Assembly: GCA_030141605.1 (NCBI GenBank) | Contig: JAQGDQ010000277.1 | Span: forward strand, 80,001 to 144,000 | Reading direction: 5' to 3' | Origin: Tubiluchus corallicola | Lineage: Eukaryota > Priapulida > Priapulimorpha > Priapulimorphida > Tubiluchidae | Length of the DNA stretch: 64,000 nucleotides | Shown here: positions 24,731 to 37,963 of the stretch, one piece after another | Position numbering within the stretch: the stretch's first letter is position 1 | How the letters are laid out: the number at the start of each line of letters is the position of its first letter | Translations under genes and position numbers: made by a program | Notes under the pieces: generated by a model | Database searches by the model: none | What the model saw: the letters and a program-made list of their open reading frames with translations, nothing else | Told to the model about the DNA's origin: nothing

Positions 24731-24926
24731 TACTGTTAACCTTCAGGTCCTGGAAATGGGGTTTAGTGTTGCCCAAGAATTTGCAAGAAATCGTCGATAA
24801 TATTTGAATGAGGAAAAATGAGAAAAATATGAGTACTACTGCAATCTTCACTCTTCATTCTTTGTTAGCTTGAATAAGAGTAATTCATTAAATAATTATA
24901 TACATAAAAGAGTTCGACTTGGAATG

Positions 24927-24930
<4 letters not shown>

Positions 24931-24957
<27 letters not shown>
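24931..24957. repeat. (AT)n microsatellite
   Basis: Short perfect AT run. Confidence 0.9.
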
Positions 24958-25111
24958 AGTGTATACACTGTAGAAAGTAAAAAGAACAGAAACAATATAC
25001 GAGAGACAATATCATCTATAAAACTGTATTATATACGGTAAATTTATACAATACTTTTCCACGCATATACTGCATTTTTGTACTTTTTTACAGTGTAGAA
25101 AAATTAATTGC

Positions 25112-25113
<2 letters not shown>

Positions 25114-25197
<84 letters not shown>
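25114..25197. repeat. (GT)n microsatellite
   Basis: About 84 bp of uninterrupted GT dinucleotides. Confidence 0.97.
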
Positions 25198-25198
<1 letters not shown>

Positions 25199-27961
25199 TC
25201 ATCATAACATTATGACAAAAGATAAATGGTTTGTAATCCCTATACTTCTTATTTTCGTTAAGGTGTATTTCAACATTACTTAAAAAGCTGTATAAGTAGT
25301 AATAATTATATTTCAGTAATAAGCACAATTTATTTGCATTATATAAGTGCTTATAGGGTGTAACTTGCATGCTTAATTAATATTTGAATTTTAAACCATA
25401 TTTCTTTAACTATCAAATATATTAACTTTTCCCCTTCATTTTCACTTCAGAGATTTTTTATTTATTCTTTAATTCAAAAACAAATATGAATAGAATGCGA
25501 ATTTTATATTTGGTTTCACTGCATTTATCACATGTATAAATTTTTGGCCGAATATTAAGGCTCTAACTGAATAAAATGGTACAAAGGAATCCGCAATTTT
25601 CAACCCCGTCCTGTGATTTAATGCACGTTGTGCAAGGGTCTCACGGCAATTTGGTTGCCAATTTTACATCATTGTGTGGATGGTTTATTGCAGTATGGGA
25701 GATCTTTTTATTCAATGCATTGGACAAGTAATAATGCTGACAAAATATTTACTGTCCGGTTATCTAATAATGACTCCAGCCGGTTCCATTTCCTTTCAGT
25801 CTAAGAAGAATTTCAATAAGGTTTATTCATGTCTTTTAATTCAGCAGCACAATCGGTATTGCAATCTTATTTCTTAACCCTCGTCATCTCAAACGGGCGT
25901 TGTTATGCACCAGAATTTGTAACAATAGAAGGCGCCATGTCATTTTTTTTCTCATATTAGTTTTTTATTTGATTTTTCGTAAACTGTTTAGAACTAAACA
26001 CTATTGTATAGCTCATTGGTTAAACACTATTGATTGTAATGAGCAATTACAACCGCTATTAATTTTTTACTCACACAGTTTTCAGGTGTTTATTGATATA
26101 AAAGGGTTGCTGGCGTCAGTTTTGCTGCTGTTTTAGAGAAGTGGCTATACTTGGCACACGATATTATTGTGTATGTGTCATAACACATTATTCAAGACAT
26201 TAATATTATTAGACAACGCGTAGCAAATAATCCATGATTACGCTTGAAGATATAGTGATTATTTAGTTAAGGATACTGGTGTAAAACTTACTATTAGTTT
26301 TTCGTATTTGGGATTTGTATAGGTGAGCTAAGTGGATAACCTTAATAATATGTCATTGAATCAAGAGATTACATTATGAATGTGATTTATGATATGGAGT
26401 AACAACAGTAGCAGTCGATTTTTCGTTTTCCAAAGAGAGTACTGAAACATTTCTTTGTCATTTTAAAGAAATGATAATTATTATGGCAAAACAAAAAACT
26501 AAATTAAATAAAAACTGTTATACTTTTTATTTTTAATTACATAGGCAAGAATGTAAAAGTTCTTTCTAAAAAAAGTAAAAACAAGGAATTATGACAGCGA
26601 ATTTACAAATACGAATAAATGGCCTATATGCGATAATGAACTTGTTTTTTACATACATGTATTACAAACAATCATTATAAGCTATTAGTTCTTTGATGGT
26701 CGTTCGTTGTTAGTGATAAACATTTGAAAAAGTTAAATAATGACATTATGGATCTTAATGTCAAGAATTACAGTGACAAAGAACAAAAATCCCACAATTA
26801 AAAAACAAGGAAAAGAAAGAAAGCGCTCAACGTTTCAAACTACCAGTGTAGTTACTCTTCAAGTGAATATAATAATAAAAAAATCACGAGAATTTACTAA
26901 AACTACTGAACAATTTTTTTGAGTTTTTATTTACGTTACATTGTTAACATTAACTGTTTAACATAAAAAGGATATCACACATAAGATACACGTACGTAGA
27001 AGAGACACAGAAGCACAGCAGTTAAGAACACAAGGGAGAAACACAGAAGAGTCCCATTTAGTGTGATTCCTCTTTATGCTAATAATATAAGCAAAAAGAC
27101 CCAAAAAATTTGTTTAGCAGTTTTGGCAACTTCTTATAATTTTTTACATTTTTTGACTTTTTGTGTTCCCTCGAAGAATAACTACACCAGTATTTCGAAG
27201 CTTTTTTCATTTTCTTTGTTTTTAATTGTAGGAATTTAATTCATTATGGATAATGAATAAATAAAAAACTTTTGTTCTTAAGCTCTGAATGAATTCCGCT
27301 ATGGATGTTGATATATTGACATTAGAGTTTAGTTTTTATTTGAAAATTTTTTCCTGGAACTTCTTTGAAATTCTATGGACTTCCTTTGAAGGACAGAGCT
27401 GCTAACTTTCAAATTAAAAACAAAAACACGTAAAGTCTACGTATATTTCATATAAGCTCATGATAAGATAATTTTTTTAATGTTGATGAATTCCTCAAAG
27501 AAAAAACATGTAGAACATTCAGAATTGTACTGGTTCAGTCCACTTTCTACGCAATGCGTTCCTTGGAGGAGCGAATACGTTTTAGTCCGATAATAAATTT
27601 ATTATAGACTTATTAATGTGTTTTCGTTTCCTAAACATTAATATAAATAGCCATTAATAATTGCTTTTAGTTATGGAATTATCGCATTCTTGAATACTTC
27701 TTAAAGTTTAATCCATTGTGGTTTTGGTTTCTTAGCCCGGTAATACAAGATGTTGAGGTCAGAGAAAGGCGAACTCTTTCACGCAAATTCTATTCCATCT
27801 GCGGATATAATTGGTTATAATTTGTATCATTAAAAGATAGGGTTAATTCTGCTGTCACCTTTGTGGATAATTGCGGTGTAACGTAATGACGTTGGTTTAT
27901 TCATCACGCAAAACAGACGCCGAGGAAAGAGCATTAAAAGGTGTGAGAGAAAATACGTAAG
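25198..27961. other. AT-rich intergenic sequence with one repeat-element fragment
   Basis: No coding signal. A repeat fragment lies near 26829-26863. The right part (about 27520-27960) is more complex and may include regulatory sequence, without clear motifs. Confidence 0.5.
26820..26880 (-). mobile_element. Fragment of a hairpin-bearing repeat (copy 1)
   Basis: On the - strand, TTGAAGA is followed by a 6-bp stem (AACTAC/GTAGTT) with a 4-nt loop and then GAAACGTT. The same arrangement and much of the same sequence recur at 42955-43005 on the - strand, so these are copies of one dispersed element. Confidence 0.5.
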
Positions 27962-28181
<220 letters not shown>

Positions 28182-28569
28182 GGGCGGTAATCTCTGGTAT
28201 TGCTTAGGCCAAACCAGTCCGTGAGAATCTTCAAGTTGGCTTACAATGGTGGAGAGAGATGGTCGGGATAACGCACCCTTGATTCTTATCTCGTTAATAA
28301 CATATAGTCACTTCTAAAACTTCCAGTCAATACTAATAAATAGCGCATTTCAACAAATTGATGGGTATTCTTCGTTTGTTTGGTACTGAGGCATTACCGA
28401 TACAGTGTAGCAGTAATGTGCCTTTGTAAAGAACGACAAATGAGGATCTCCAACTGGGCTAGAAATAAGGAATGCATTGACGTGTTATTATTTATAGCAA
28501 GAATGGAGATTCTGAAATGGAAGCATCTGCTTTGCTGCTGTCATCAACAAAAGATTGGCTTACTAATAC

Positions 28570-28960
28570 ACCTTTGCATCCTTTAAATTCCCGTAATTAT
28601 AATTAATTGAGCAAAGAAAAGGGCAAATGAGGCGAATTTGAAAGGCTGAATTTGAAAGGTATGAGAAGCGATAAATATCGACACAAATTACCTGTAAGCA
28701 AAGTGCGATGTTATCGACGTAATTACGATCATCAACTTGTTTTTTAATTCTCTTAATTACAATTGACAGAAAACGTTCAGAGGGTTTGATTATTGGGTAG
28801 CATTAAGGAATGACAGTTTGAAATGGCTGAGAATTTTTCGTTTCAATAACATTATCAGCTTCGAATGTGAGGTAATTTTCCACGAAATGAAAAGATAATG
28901 GGTCAAAATTGGCGTACATAACCTTTGCTGCTGCAACGAACTTTTAAACTATATGAACGC
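28570..28960. promoter_or_regulatory. Candidate conserved block rich in TAATTA sites
   Basis: Complex sequence with clustered homeodomain sites: TAATTAT at 28594-28600 running into AATTAATTG, TAATTA near 28720, and CTTAATTAC near 28752. A duplicated GAATTTGAAAGG unit lies near 28636-28660. No reading frame. Confidence 0.33.
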
Positions 28961-30015
28961 TTTAATATCTATGTAGTTATAAATTATTCATAATTTAATA
29001 GTTCAAATTTATCTGTCACTTAAATTTTCAAATTAAAGTTCAATGATCAATAAAGAGATAGTACCACCATGGGAAACATGAAGTAGGAAATATAGTGACG
29101 TAGCCTAAATTGTGTACCGCAGTGAATGCGCTGGCACTTGTTTTATATTGGGTTTCTGACGTTAATATACTCTGCTTAAAATAAATGCAATTTTTATTTG
29201 CATGTTTTTTTTAAACATGAAAACCGATTTTCTTGGCAGTTTTGTGTCGTATGCACAAGTTTGTGTATCTTTGCGGTTTAAATGTCACCATTTGGTTAAC
29301 ATGAATCAGATCTGCACAGATCTAAATAAACAAAAATTAGTGACTCGTTATTGTATGTTTTATGCCAGTCAGTTCTAATCTACATCGCCGAGAATCTTTT
29401 TTTTAGAAAAAGAAAAGAAAATGATTGAAAAACTTTTGTAAACATCAGATTCTGCAAGACCGTTCGTAATTTTATAACAAAACTCATTTTTATAAAATTA
29501 ATTTAACGTCATTTAATGTAAAAGTCGTATTGCTGTACTGTTTCAGGGTGTTTAATTTACAGCAGGTAACAGCATTTGTGTTTTCCGCTTTGATAGTATA
29601 AAGGAATTGTATTATAACTTTAATTAATAAACGTTAATTTTTACAGTTACGATGTGAGAAAGGTCGTTCAAAAATAAATCATATGCTATGGCTTAAATGT
29701 GCAAAAGATGTGAGATATGTGAAAGCAAAATATTCTGCCCATTAAAGATACAGATATGAAAAATCAATTATAAATGAAATTACAGTGCAACTAATACGTG
29801 TTATAAATTTGTTTTAACTAGTAATTATTTTCAAGGATTGTAGAAAAAAGTCAACGGCATTTCCAAATTTTATATGGCATATTAAAAAATGTTTTATTTA
29901 TTTTCTATTTATTATTGCGTATGATTATATTTATTATTATTTATTATATTTATTAATTATCTGCAGAATCAGTATTTTGTAATGTTTTCACTTTCTAGTC
30001 GTGAATAAAACTCTT
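28961..30015. other. AT-rich intergenic sequence
   Basis: Nothing recognised apart from TTATTTATT-rich sequence near 29885-29960. Confidence 0.55.
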
Positions 30016-30345
30016 CACGTGGAAAATTCCTGTCTTTAGCTTGGGAATGGAATTAAACTAGTTTCCATCCTGCCTGGGAATCTCTCCATCTGTTTAAATC
30101 ATTTAACCGTTAAAAAGCTGTTTAGATTTAAACGCGTACATTCACTAGACTTCCTGTCCAACATGGCACAAAAGTGGAAGCCGTATTCAATCTAATTACT
30201 CTCTAATTGTTCTCTATAGATGTTTAAAGTTAGCTCGGCGTGTAACGAGATTTACTAATACGCATAATTATTATTTGCGAGCTACCGGGCGGCTCGAAAC
30301 ACATTTCTTAATAGAAAGAAAGACTTTGAATGTTAACACTAGGTA
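30016..30345. promoter_or_regulatory. Candidate conserved non-coding block
   Basis: CpG-containing complex sequence with several CTAATTA/TCTAATT homeodomain cores (near 30193-30210) and no frame. Separated by about 130 bp of AT-rich sequence from the next block. Confidence 0.3.
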
Positions 30346-30479
30346 GAGTGAAAGCATTTAGCGCGTTTGTTAAATGACTTAATTTTCTCTGTTTGATTTT
30401 GACAGTAATTATGTCCTTAAAAAGGGTGTTATTAAGTCTGCAATGCTAGAAGTAAGAGAGCATTTTAAGAAGATTTTTG

Positions 30480-31120
30480 CGTTGTGGAGATGCCCTCTTC
30501 AAAGAGGGTGGGAATCAGACGGACGCACGGGCTGGCTTTTCCAACGTCTGTCATAAAACACCCTTAGCCCAGGTAAAGGGACAACTCATGCATACATCCC
30601 TGTTCGTGTGAGACACTCCGCCTGCCATTCAAACAGCTCACTCAGCTAACCGGATCACAAAGCTACGATTAGCACACGCTAATTAACAGCCGTGTCTAAC
30701 CACGACCACTGCAGGACTCAAACTGACCACCTCTGTTCACTGGCCGCTCCTTATTTGCCTTCTCAATGCAGTAAACAACATCAAAACGCCAAGAGCATTC
30801 TTCAACAGCAGAGCGTTCGCTATTATGGCGGCTGAGCGCATGTGGAGGACCCTGGTGAGCAATTGTATCCCGGGAGCTTTGTATAAGCCGGGGGCCCGGG
30901 CACGTTTCCTCTGTGAAAGCACCATAGGCCAATTAGTAAGGACCCCATCAATTGGATAGCTAAGCGAATTATGTGGCAATTGTATTTCCCTTTATGTTAA
31001 CTTTTCTCGCCTCTTATCTTTCATTAGTTCCAAATATTCCTCTTTTCTGAACATTTGAAGAAAGGCGAGAGTCCATTAGTAGCAACAATTACACTATAGC
31101 GATGTCCCGGGGCAGAGGAT
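30480..31120. promoter_or_regulatory. Candidate conserved non-coding block (large, GC-rich)
   Basis: One of the most GC-rich stretches of the window. It contains a palindrome CCCTCTT/AAGAGGG at 30493-30508, TAATTA at 30680-30685, CCAATTAG at 30929-30936 and a second CAATTGG nearby. Two overlapping 78-80 codon frames on the - strand show no domain and look like chance frames in GC-rich DNA. Confidence 0.35.
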
Positions 31121-32857
31121 TAACTCAGTATATGATGGCTTACACTCGCTCGGCTCGGCTTCGTGGCTTAAAACTCTCTTTGGTGGCGAGTCCAGACAAC
31201 CCAAACATCCACTCCACTCCCCCTTTGCATTTCCACAAGTTTCACGGTTCAAAGACTGTTACATCTACTACAAAGACTGAAAAATATTTCAGTAGGAAAA
31301 TACCACTTCTTTAATATCAGACATCACCAGTAACTCCGTTTTCGTCCAAAATTTGGCTGTAAAAAAGAAAATGGAGGAACCACTTTTGCGTTGAGTTTCA
31401 AAAAGATCGAAAGCCTAGGTTTTTCATCCTCCTCCTTTGACAGTACCGTGTAGGCGTTGCGTGCCATACACGCTAGACAGGCGTCATTGCCGTATACATT
31501 ATAAGCATTGAATAAAATACTCTTGACGGGTCTTTGTAAGGGTGTGTTAGCGGTAGGCGTACTCTACTTGTTTAAGCAATTTCAAGTTTGTATTTTTAAT
31601 AGATTCCTAGTTTGTGCCACACTATAATTGTTGTATAACTGAACGCAGTTATTGGCGAATTAAAGTGGGAAGACGCTACGAGATTAATTCAAATCAAAAG
31701 CATCAAGTCTTACCGTTAAAATACTTCTTGAGGCCTTTAGAACACTTGTGGCAAACAAAGCGACTTTTTGTTTGTCAAAATTATTAAAATCTTCTTGAAG
31801 TTCTGTTAATTATTAAGATAATATTTCTGTAAGATAATACATTACGGAAACTTCTTATTTACAAACCGCTTGTTTATTTATTTATTTATCCTCAGCTGCG
31901 ACACGGAATAACTACAAAACTAGGGCACCTAGAGTAGCTAACTTGCAAACCTGGGTTAAGGGTTCAGATAAAAGGTAACTGATGACCTTTGGTCAAAGGA
32001 TCAAAGTCAGTGGCCATTGGTTAATTTTCCGATTATCGTTCGTCTTTTTCTGGTAATATTTTACATTCATTTATTTTATTTATTTTTTATTTCCGTACGT
32101 ATACAAATTAGCCACGAAAGATATAAGTGCATTAAACCTGGCATACGTATTTTATTATGAAATACGTTTTTAGATAGTGCTTGTAAACAAAAGCTTGGAG
32201 GCTATATTGAATAAAAATTAAAATTATGTATGTCACTTGAATGTTTCCCACCTTTTCCCATTTTTAAGACTTATTATTAGTTAATGATATTACCTGAAAG
32301 CGCTATTCTGAGTTAGTGCAGTAGATGACAAAAGACTCATGTACAACCAAAAGAGGTTATAAACAACGTAAACATACTGCATGCATGGGATGTATCTCTT
32401 CATGCTCAACTATATATTGCACTTTTCTGCAAGTTTTTATTCAAAGCCAACGCAAAATATTGTCACCACTAATATGATTGAGGCTATATTGCTTAAATTT
32501 GTAATATATAAAAGAAATTTGCTGTCAATGCAGCAAAACTTATTTACGTTTGATTGTAGAAGAAGTTATGCGGCTATTTTGCCATTTTTAGGTCTCCTGA
32601 GCCACACAGTTTTATTATTTGTAGTTTAAGTATATTAATTTTTCGTGTTGTTTTTTTCTTCAGCTAGGTTGTAAATTTCTATTTGTAATTTGTATTTTGC
32701 TGCGTGAAAATAAACTTAGATATTTCATTGGGAGTGAGTGTGAACTTTGTATGAATCTGTAGTGCTCAGTAAGGTTGAATGGGAACCATCTAACTAAACA
32801 TTAACAATATTAAAGAGACCACTATAAAGTTTGAAAACCGCTTATTGTCCAAGATTG
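31121..32857. other. Intergenic sequence, nothing recognised
   Basis: Mostly AT-rich with short TTTATTTATT-type simple sequence near 31870 and 32070. No coding signal. Confidence 0.55.
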
Positions 32858-32945
32858 GCCTCGGTTTGGCTGGCCGAGTGGTCTAGATTTCGGACTGCAA
32901 CTACGCAGGCTTGAGTTCGATACTAGTGGCGGCAGGACATGTATC
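32858..32945 (+). mobile_element. tRNA-derived SINE head (Leu/Ser-like)
   Basis: An excellent A box, TGGCCGAGTGG at 32871-32881, of the type found in tRNA-Leu/Ser, is followed 31 bp later by a B box GAGTTCGATAC at 32913-32923. The anticodon region forms only a 4-bp stem (CTGC/GCAG), and no acceptor stem closes, so it is a SINE head or tRNA pseudogene rather than a functional tRNA. The SINE body probably continues to the right. Confidence 0.6.
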
Positions 32946-33666
32946 CTACATGTTATTCGTTATTTGCGCGAAGTGTAAGTCACTAAATAGCCAGTTAAGA
33001 TCAAACGCTGAAAGACTAATTTTAAGTGGACGAGCACCTAATTGTAGCCCAATGGTGCCCCTCGACCCCTTCTTCGATGTCCACGATTTCTCTAGCATGC
33101 TTTCGCGCGTTAATTTTACACAACCTGCTTACTAAACGAAGCCAAATACCCATCCCTCCTGCAAGCTGACATCGTTAGGCAGGCGTCGCTGCGGGGAAGC
33201 CAAAAAGTTCAAATGTAAAACGACAAAGCTGCGAATTAGACCAATCTCAAGAATTTGACAGCCTCATTGCTAATCAAAACAGACTGACTGCTAGCAAGGT
33301 GGTCTATGATAGTACAAATAGGATCCTTGCTCAATATGTTAGAAAACTAAATGCGACTTAGAAATAGGTTTTGACCAGTACAAAAATAGTGGACTAATAG
33401 TCTTATTGTATTGATTTTTCCTAACATTTTTGCACACTTTTTAATAAGTTTGACAAGCTGATGCGTATGAAATAACTATGCAAGCATAGGGAAATTGGAT
33501 CTTTAAATATGTCATAATACATTCATGTATGAGCACGCTGTCCATGGATTTGGCATCTTGTGAAGGAGTTACATGATTGTTACAGTGGGCCCATATCTTA
33601 CATATCTTAAGCTTAAGCGTTGAGTTATTTGTTATTAAAAGGTAAAATATTTTTTACAGTTTGAAG
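32946..33666. other. Intergenic sequence, possibly SINE body then complex unique sequence
   Basis: A 74-codon frame at 32911-33135 starts inside the SINE head and has no recognisable domain. 33010-33260 is GC-richer than the flanks. Confidence 0.4.
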
Positions 33667-33673
33667 AAGAAGA

Positions 33674-33753
<80 letters not shown>
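33667..33753. repeat. (GAA)n-(GA)n microsatellite
   Basis: A few GAA triplets followed by about 75 bp of GA dinucleotides. Confidence 0.96.
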
Positions 33754-33756
<3 letters not shown>

Positions 33757-34524
33757 ATATTTAAATTACATAGTAAAAATGCTTTACATATAAAAAAACT
33801 ATATATATTGTCGAGAAATTAAGTATAGCCCACGAAAAGACTGTGAATTATTGATGTTATAACAGCATGATTTTGCTATTTTTTTATTGGTCATATGCCA
33901 GTAAAACTGCTATTTTAATACGTTAATTTGGAAGCTGTTTGTATTGCAAGGCTTTAGTGTCTCACCAGGCGCTAGTAGTGCCCAGCACGCAATATGGGAG
34001 CCCTCTTTTTGGCGAGTGGGATTAACTGCTTAACTTTGCATGCATGAGGCGTAAAACTGGAGATTTACTTACAGCTGCCAGACAGATGCTACACCGAATT
34101 TATTAATTGCTGAAAATCCTCTTAAATGCAATATTTGTTAACCAAACAGTTTTGCGCTAATCTACTTAGGATATGATTGTGGACTTGTCACATGAACGCT
34201 TGTTACGCGCCGAGGTAATGAGGGCTAACCAGGCCGCGTAGGGGCAAAAAATCCCCTCTTTGATTCGGATGCGGATAAGCGGAAAAAACGCTTGACAAAT
34301 TCCCTCCGAAAGCTGTCTTGCGTGATTACTTACTTTCAAGAGTTTTAGGACGGATCCATGACAAAGCATGTCCTGTGCAATTACTTATTTTCCAAAGCTT
34401 TAGGGCGGATGCATGATAAGGTATTTTAGACTACTTACACCAAGAAGCTTGCAGTTCACACGTTATTGATTTATCATTTCTATTGACGTTACATTTATGA
34501 TCTGAAGATTTAGCAATTATCATT

Positions 34525-34680
34525 GAATGACATTGTCATTGTTCTCGCCAATGTCGGCATCGTAGCCGTCATTGTCAATGTCATCGTCACTATCATTATC
34601 TTCATCACCAGCACCAACACCACCATAACCACCACTACCACCACCACCACCACCACCATCATCATCATCGGCAGCAAGCT
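34525..34680. repeat. Imperfect ATC/ACC trinucleotide-rich sequence
   Basis: Degenerate GTCATC units pass into ACC and ATC triplets. Open frames on both strands are low complexity and not genes. Confidence 0.85.
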
Positions 34681-36093
34681 CATCACTGTCGTTATGGTCA
34701 GTATCAAATCTCGAAAAATATATCACCAGGCATTTTATGCAAATAAAAGTGTTTGTTCCCAAAAAAAGTTCCCAAAGTCAGTAGCAAATCCAACCTGTGG
34801 TAGTTTTACTTATTTTTTATCCTGAGTTTAATAATCACTTTTGCAAAAATCGTTTTCAAAACAAATAAACTGCACAGTGAATCGAAATTGATTTATCTTG
34901 TCTTTGCTGGCAATTTGTCATTGTCTAAATTCAACGTTAAAGTGCAGAGCAACCAGAGCAGATGAAAAGGATAGATGTGTCAATTACAGGGTCGTTCAGA
35001 AAAAACGTTCCCTGCAAACGTTCCCTTTAATAAAACAAAAATTGCAAGTCAAAAAGGCATTATCAGAATAACAATGATGATATATACTTTATACGCAAAA
35101 ATTTAGTTATAAGTGTTGTTTTATTTTTGCTGAATTTTTTATAAAATATAGTGTTTAAAATTATATTTCCATATGTAAGAAAACGAATTGTTCCAATACT
35201 TACTGTTTTAAATAAAAAAAGAAACTCAGCTTTTCACATTTCTTTATTCACATAACTTAAAAAACAGTCGTGACTTGAATCCTCCAGCTGTTACAAAAAT
35301 CAAAGTTGTTGCGAAACTGAAAATGTTTAGCTTCAAGAATGGGCTAAAATTCCACAAGATGAGGATTAATTCAGTTTTTGGCCAATTTTGAGCTAGACTG
35401 GCAAAATGATCGAAATGGTAGGAAAGCACAGAGAACAATTTTTCCAGTCTGGTGGATGAAGAAAAATCAAAGGTGAGTTTGGGGAATTTCCTTTTCTTTC
35501 TTATAGAAATACAATTTTAAAATTTATTTTCTAAAGTTCAGCAAAAAAGAACCCAAAACGTACAATTAAAGTTTTCCTTGTGACTACACATATTTTTATT
35601 CTGGATCAAAGCCCATAGCACCAATAGAATATAGGGCGTCTAGATTATGCTAGAAGGTAAATGGCAACAGACTGAAATTAAATAAGTAAAAATATGCATT
35701 TGGTGACGGGACATGTTTGTAAACAACATCGTTGAAAAACGAGTCTTGAAACTAACGACTTTACAATTAACTGAAGTATTTAATGATGATGATTTATAAT
35801 TATCAGTGGAGACTATGGAGGCAATATCACAAACAAATGAAAAGTTACAATGTCAAAACCTACTGTATTAATTTTTTTTTATATTCAGCTGAGCAGTAAA
35901 ACAAGCTAAAAACCCGTAAAAAACAAATTTTGAGACTGAGCACTACATTTCTCTATTTATGTCAAGATCGCAAATATTTTTATTTTCATAATTTGGATGT
36001 TGTGTGGCCAAAGTCCTCTGTGGTATTAATGTACATGGTGTAAACTATCCGAAAGCTTCATATAATATAAATTAATGTAATACTTTGACTCCC
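34681..36093. other. AT-rich intergenic sequence
   Basis: No coding signal or structured repeat recognised. Confidence 0.55.
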
Positions 36094-36301
36094 AGTAAAT
36101 TATTCATTAATGAACTCATACTCAGTGTAATTAGTGAGCAACCGAAAGAAAGGATTTTAGTTGCAAATTTTCGATTTGTTTTCAAAGACAAAGAATGATG
36201 CATTCTTTCTTGAATAGAAATCGAAAATTTGGAACTAAGATCTTTGCCTTTGGTTGTTCACTAAATACACTGAATATAAGTTTATTAATAAATTATTTAC
36301 T
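36094..36301. repeat. Fold-back element with ~100-bp arms
   Basis: Left arm about 36094-36197 and right arm about 36201-36301 are diverged reverse complements, sharing blocks such as AAATCGAAAATTTG and GAGCAACC/GGTTGTTC, with almost no loop. No coding capacity. Likely a MITE or fold-back transposon relic; different in sequence from the fold-backs at 20.9, 52.9 and 63.1 kb. Confidence 0.85.
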
Positions 36302-37141
36302 CTATATTGTAAGGTAATTTTATAATGCGGTCTACATATTGTATAGTGTAAAAGTGGAAGACTTATGGCACAACTATAATTTAGTTGGTTACGTTGAATT
36401 TAAGGAAATGTTGGATGGAAGAGTTTTAATTCCGACTACCATTAGACTGAATGGATATGCCATTGTGTCGGCGCTTGTCTACCTGCAGCTTATTGTTTTT
36501 GTCCGCAGAGATGATAAAACAAGTACAAAGCTTGATTTTGTTATAAGATTAAACAGTTTATTTACAAGTACATTGTTTCACAACTTATCTGCAGGTGGAA
36601 TCCGGTCTAATCTTGCCGTTTTTGCAGCTTATGTTACAAAAGCACATGAGCTAACAGTTAATATGTCTTTGTTAAGGTCGCGGCAGTTTTTGTTTGGGAG
36701 GGAGTTTGAAATGTGTTGAACTGCTTTGGAAATTAAAGCGATTTGTCGGATGAAGGTCACACTTGTAATTATCTGACGATTAAGACCAGCCGATTAGAGC
36801 AACTCATGTGCGTATAACAAACGTATGATATAAGATCTTGCCACAGAAATATATCGGATTATAATCTAAGTTGTAATCTAAAAAATAATTATCAGTAAAC
36901 AAAGTATTCACATTTATTAAATTTTTGGAACCAAGCTACCGAATAACTAAAACCTGGATCCGAACCACGAACATTTGAGTTATAAATTTTTAGTTTTTTG
37001 TTTCAACGGGCCACAAGCATGGGTTGGTGAGCTATTAGAATAGCAATATGACTTGCCTTATTCATTAAGGTCTGCGTGGTATATTACTCAAATGCCGGGT
37101 TGTGTATAATAATTAGTAAGTTCAAATCCAGTCTCAGTTAC
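36302..37141. other. Complex sequence downstream of hbn, open frame without recognised domain
   Basis: A 127-codon open stretch (36339-36719, + strand) begins at TTG, not ATG, and matches no family I recognise. I regard it as a chance or decayed frame, or a regulatory block. 37020-37140 has a weak tRNA B-box-like GTTCAAATCC. Confidence 0.3.
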
Positions 37142-37367
37142 GAAAAGATAGACAGGGGAAAAGATGCACTGGCTAGACGGGCGAAAAGACAGATTGACGA
37201 AAAGATGCACAGTCGAAAAGGCAGACTGGCGAAAAGATGCACCGGCGAAAAGACAGATTGACGAAAAGATGCACCGGCGAAAACATACACTGGCGAAAAA
37301 ATAGATTGGCGAAAAATGCATTGGCGAAAAAACAGGCTGACAGAAAGATAGACAGGCGAAAAGATAA
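37142..37367 (+). repeat. 16-bp minisatellite (GAAAAGATGCACTGGC-like)
   Basis: About 13-14 diverged units of roughly 16 bp, each beginning GAAAAGA or GAAAA and ending TGGC/CGGC/TGAC, with alternating unit subtypes (GATGCA and GACAGA). Frames across it are repeat artefacts. Confidence 0.92.
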
Positions 37368-37671
37368 TTGGCCCAGTGGGTGATTACCGCTTGAATTTTT
37401 ACTCGAGAATTAATGTTGTATCTATTTTCTTCAAACTTTCCTGACAACTTTACTGAAAAATTTTCAAGATTCAATTAAACGAAAGTAGATGCTTTAAAGC
37501 TTTTTCTATATTTAAGGCGACAATATAGGCATCCAAAAGCAAATTTACATTGCGATGGCAATAATTGTTACCTTTGCAATTAGGTTTGCTGTGTTTATAG
37601 ATGTGGACTGCGTATATTAAATGAGTTTAAAAATATAATAATACTCTACAAATTTATGAAACAAAACAACA

Positions 37672-37677
37672 TTTATT
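37672..37677 (-). terminator. Poly(A) signal AATAAA for hbn
   Basis: AATAAA on the - strand 287 nt after the hbn stop codon, at the expected distance for a short 3' UTR. A genuine AATAAA in the right orientation, though unverified. Confidence 0.45.
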
Positions 37678-37963
37678 ACACGTAGGCTGTTATTTATAGC
37701 TCTTACACAATTCAACATGATCATCATTAATTATGAATTCGCAATTATTTACAATAATAATTATATAATTTAAATTCGCATAAATTAATAAGTAAATCAA
37801 ACAGTCATTAAAAGCCGACACAAAAGCCATTAAAAGCTCGTAGCTGCTTAATTGGCGTCACAGCATCACATAATTACCTGGCTGGCATGAGAAAAGCGGC
37901 ATGTATATTATAATGTTTAATGAGCCTGTATTCTCATTGTGGTGCATTAAAAGCTAATTACAT

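Noticed and set aside
36339-36719. 127-codon open frame near the hbn 3' end
   Set aside because: Starts at TTG, no known domain, no exon boundary support; kept only as unrecognised sequence.
37041-37141. Possible tRNA-like head with B-box GTTCAAATCC next to the 16-bp minisatellite
   Set aside because: No convincing A box or anticodon stem could be drawn.
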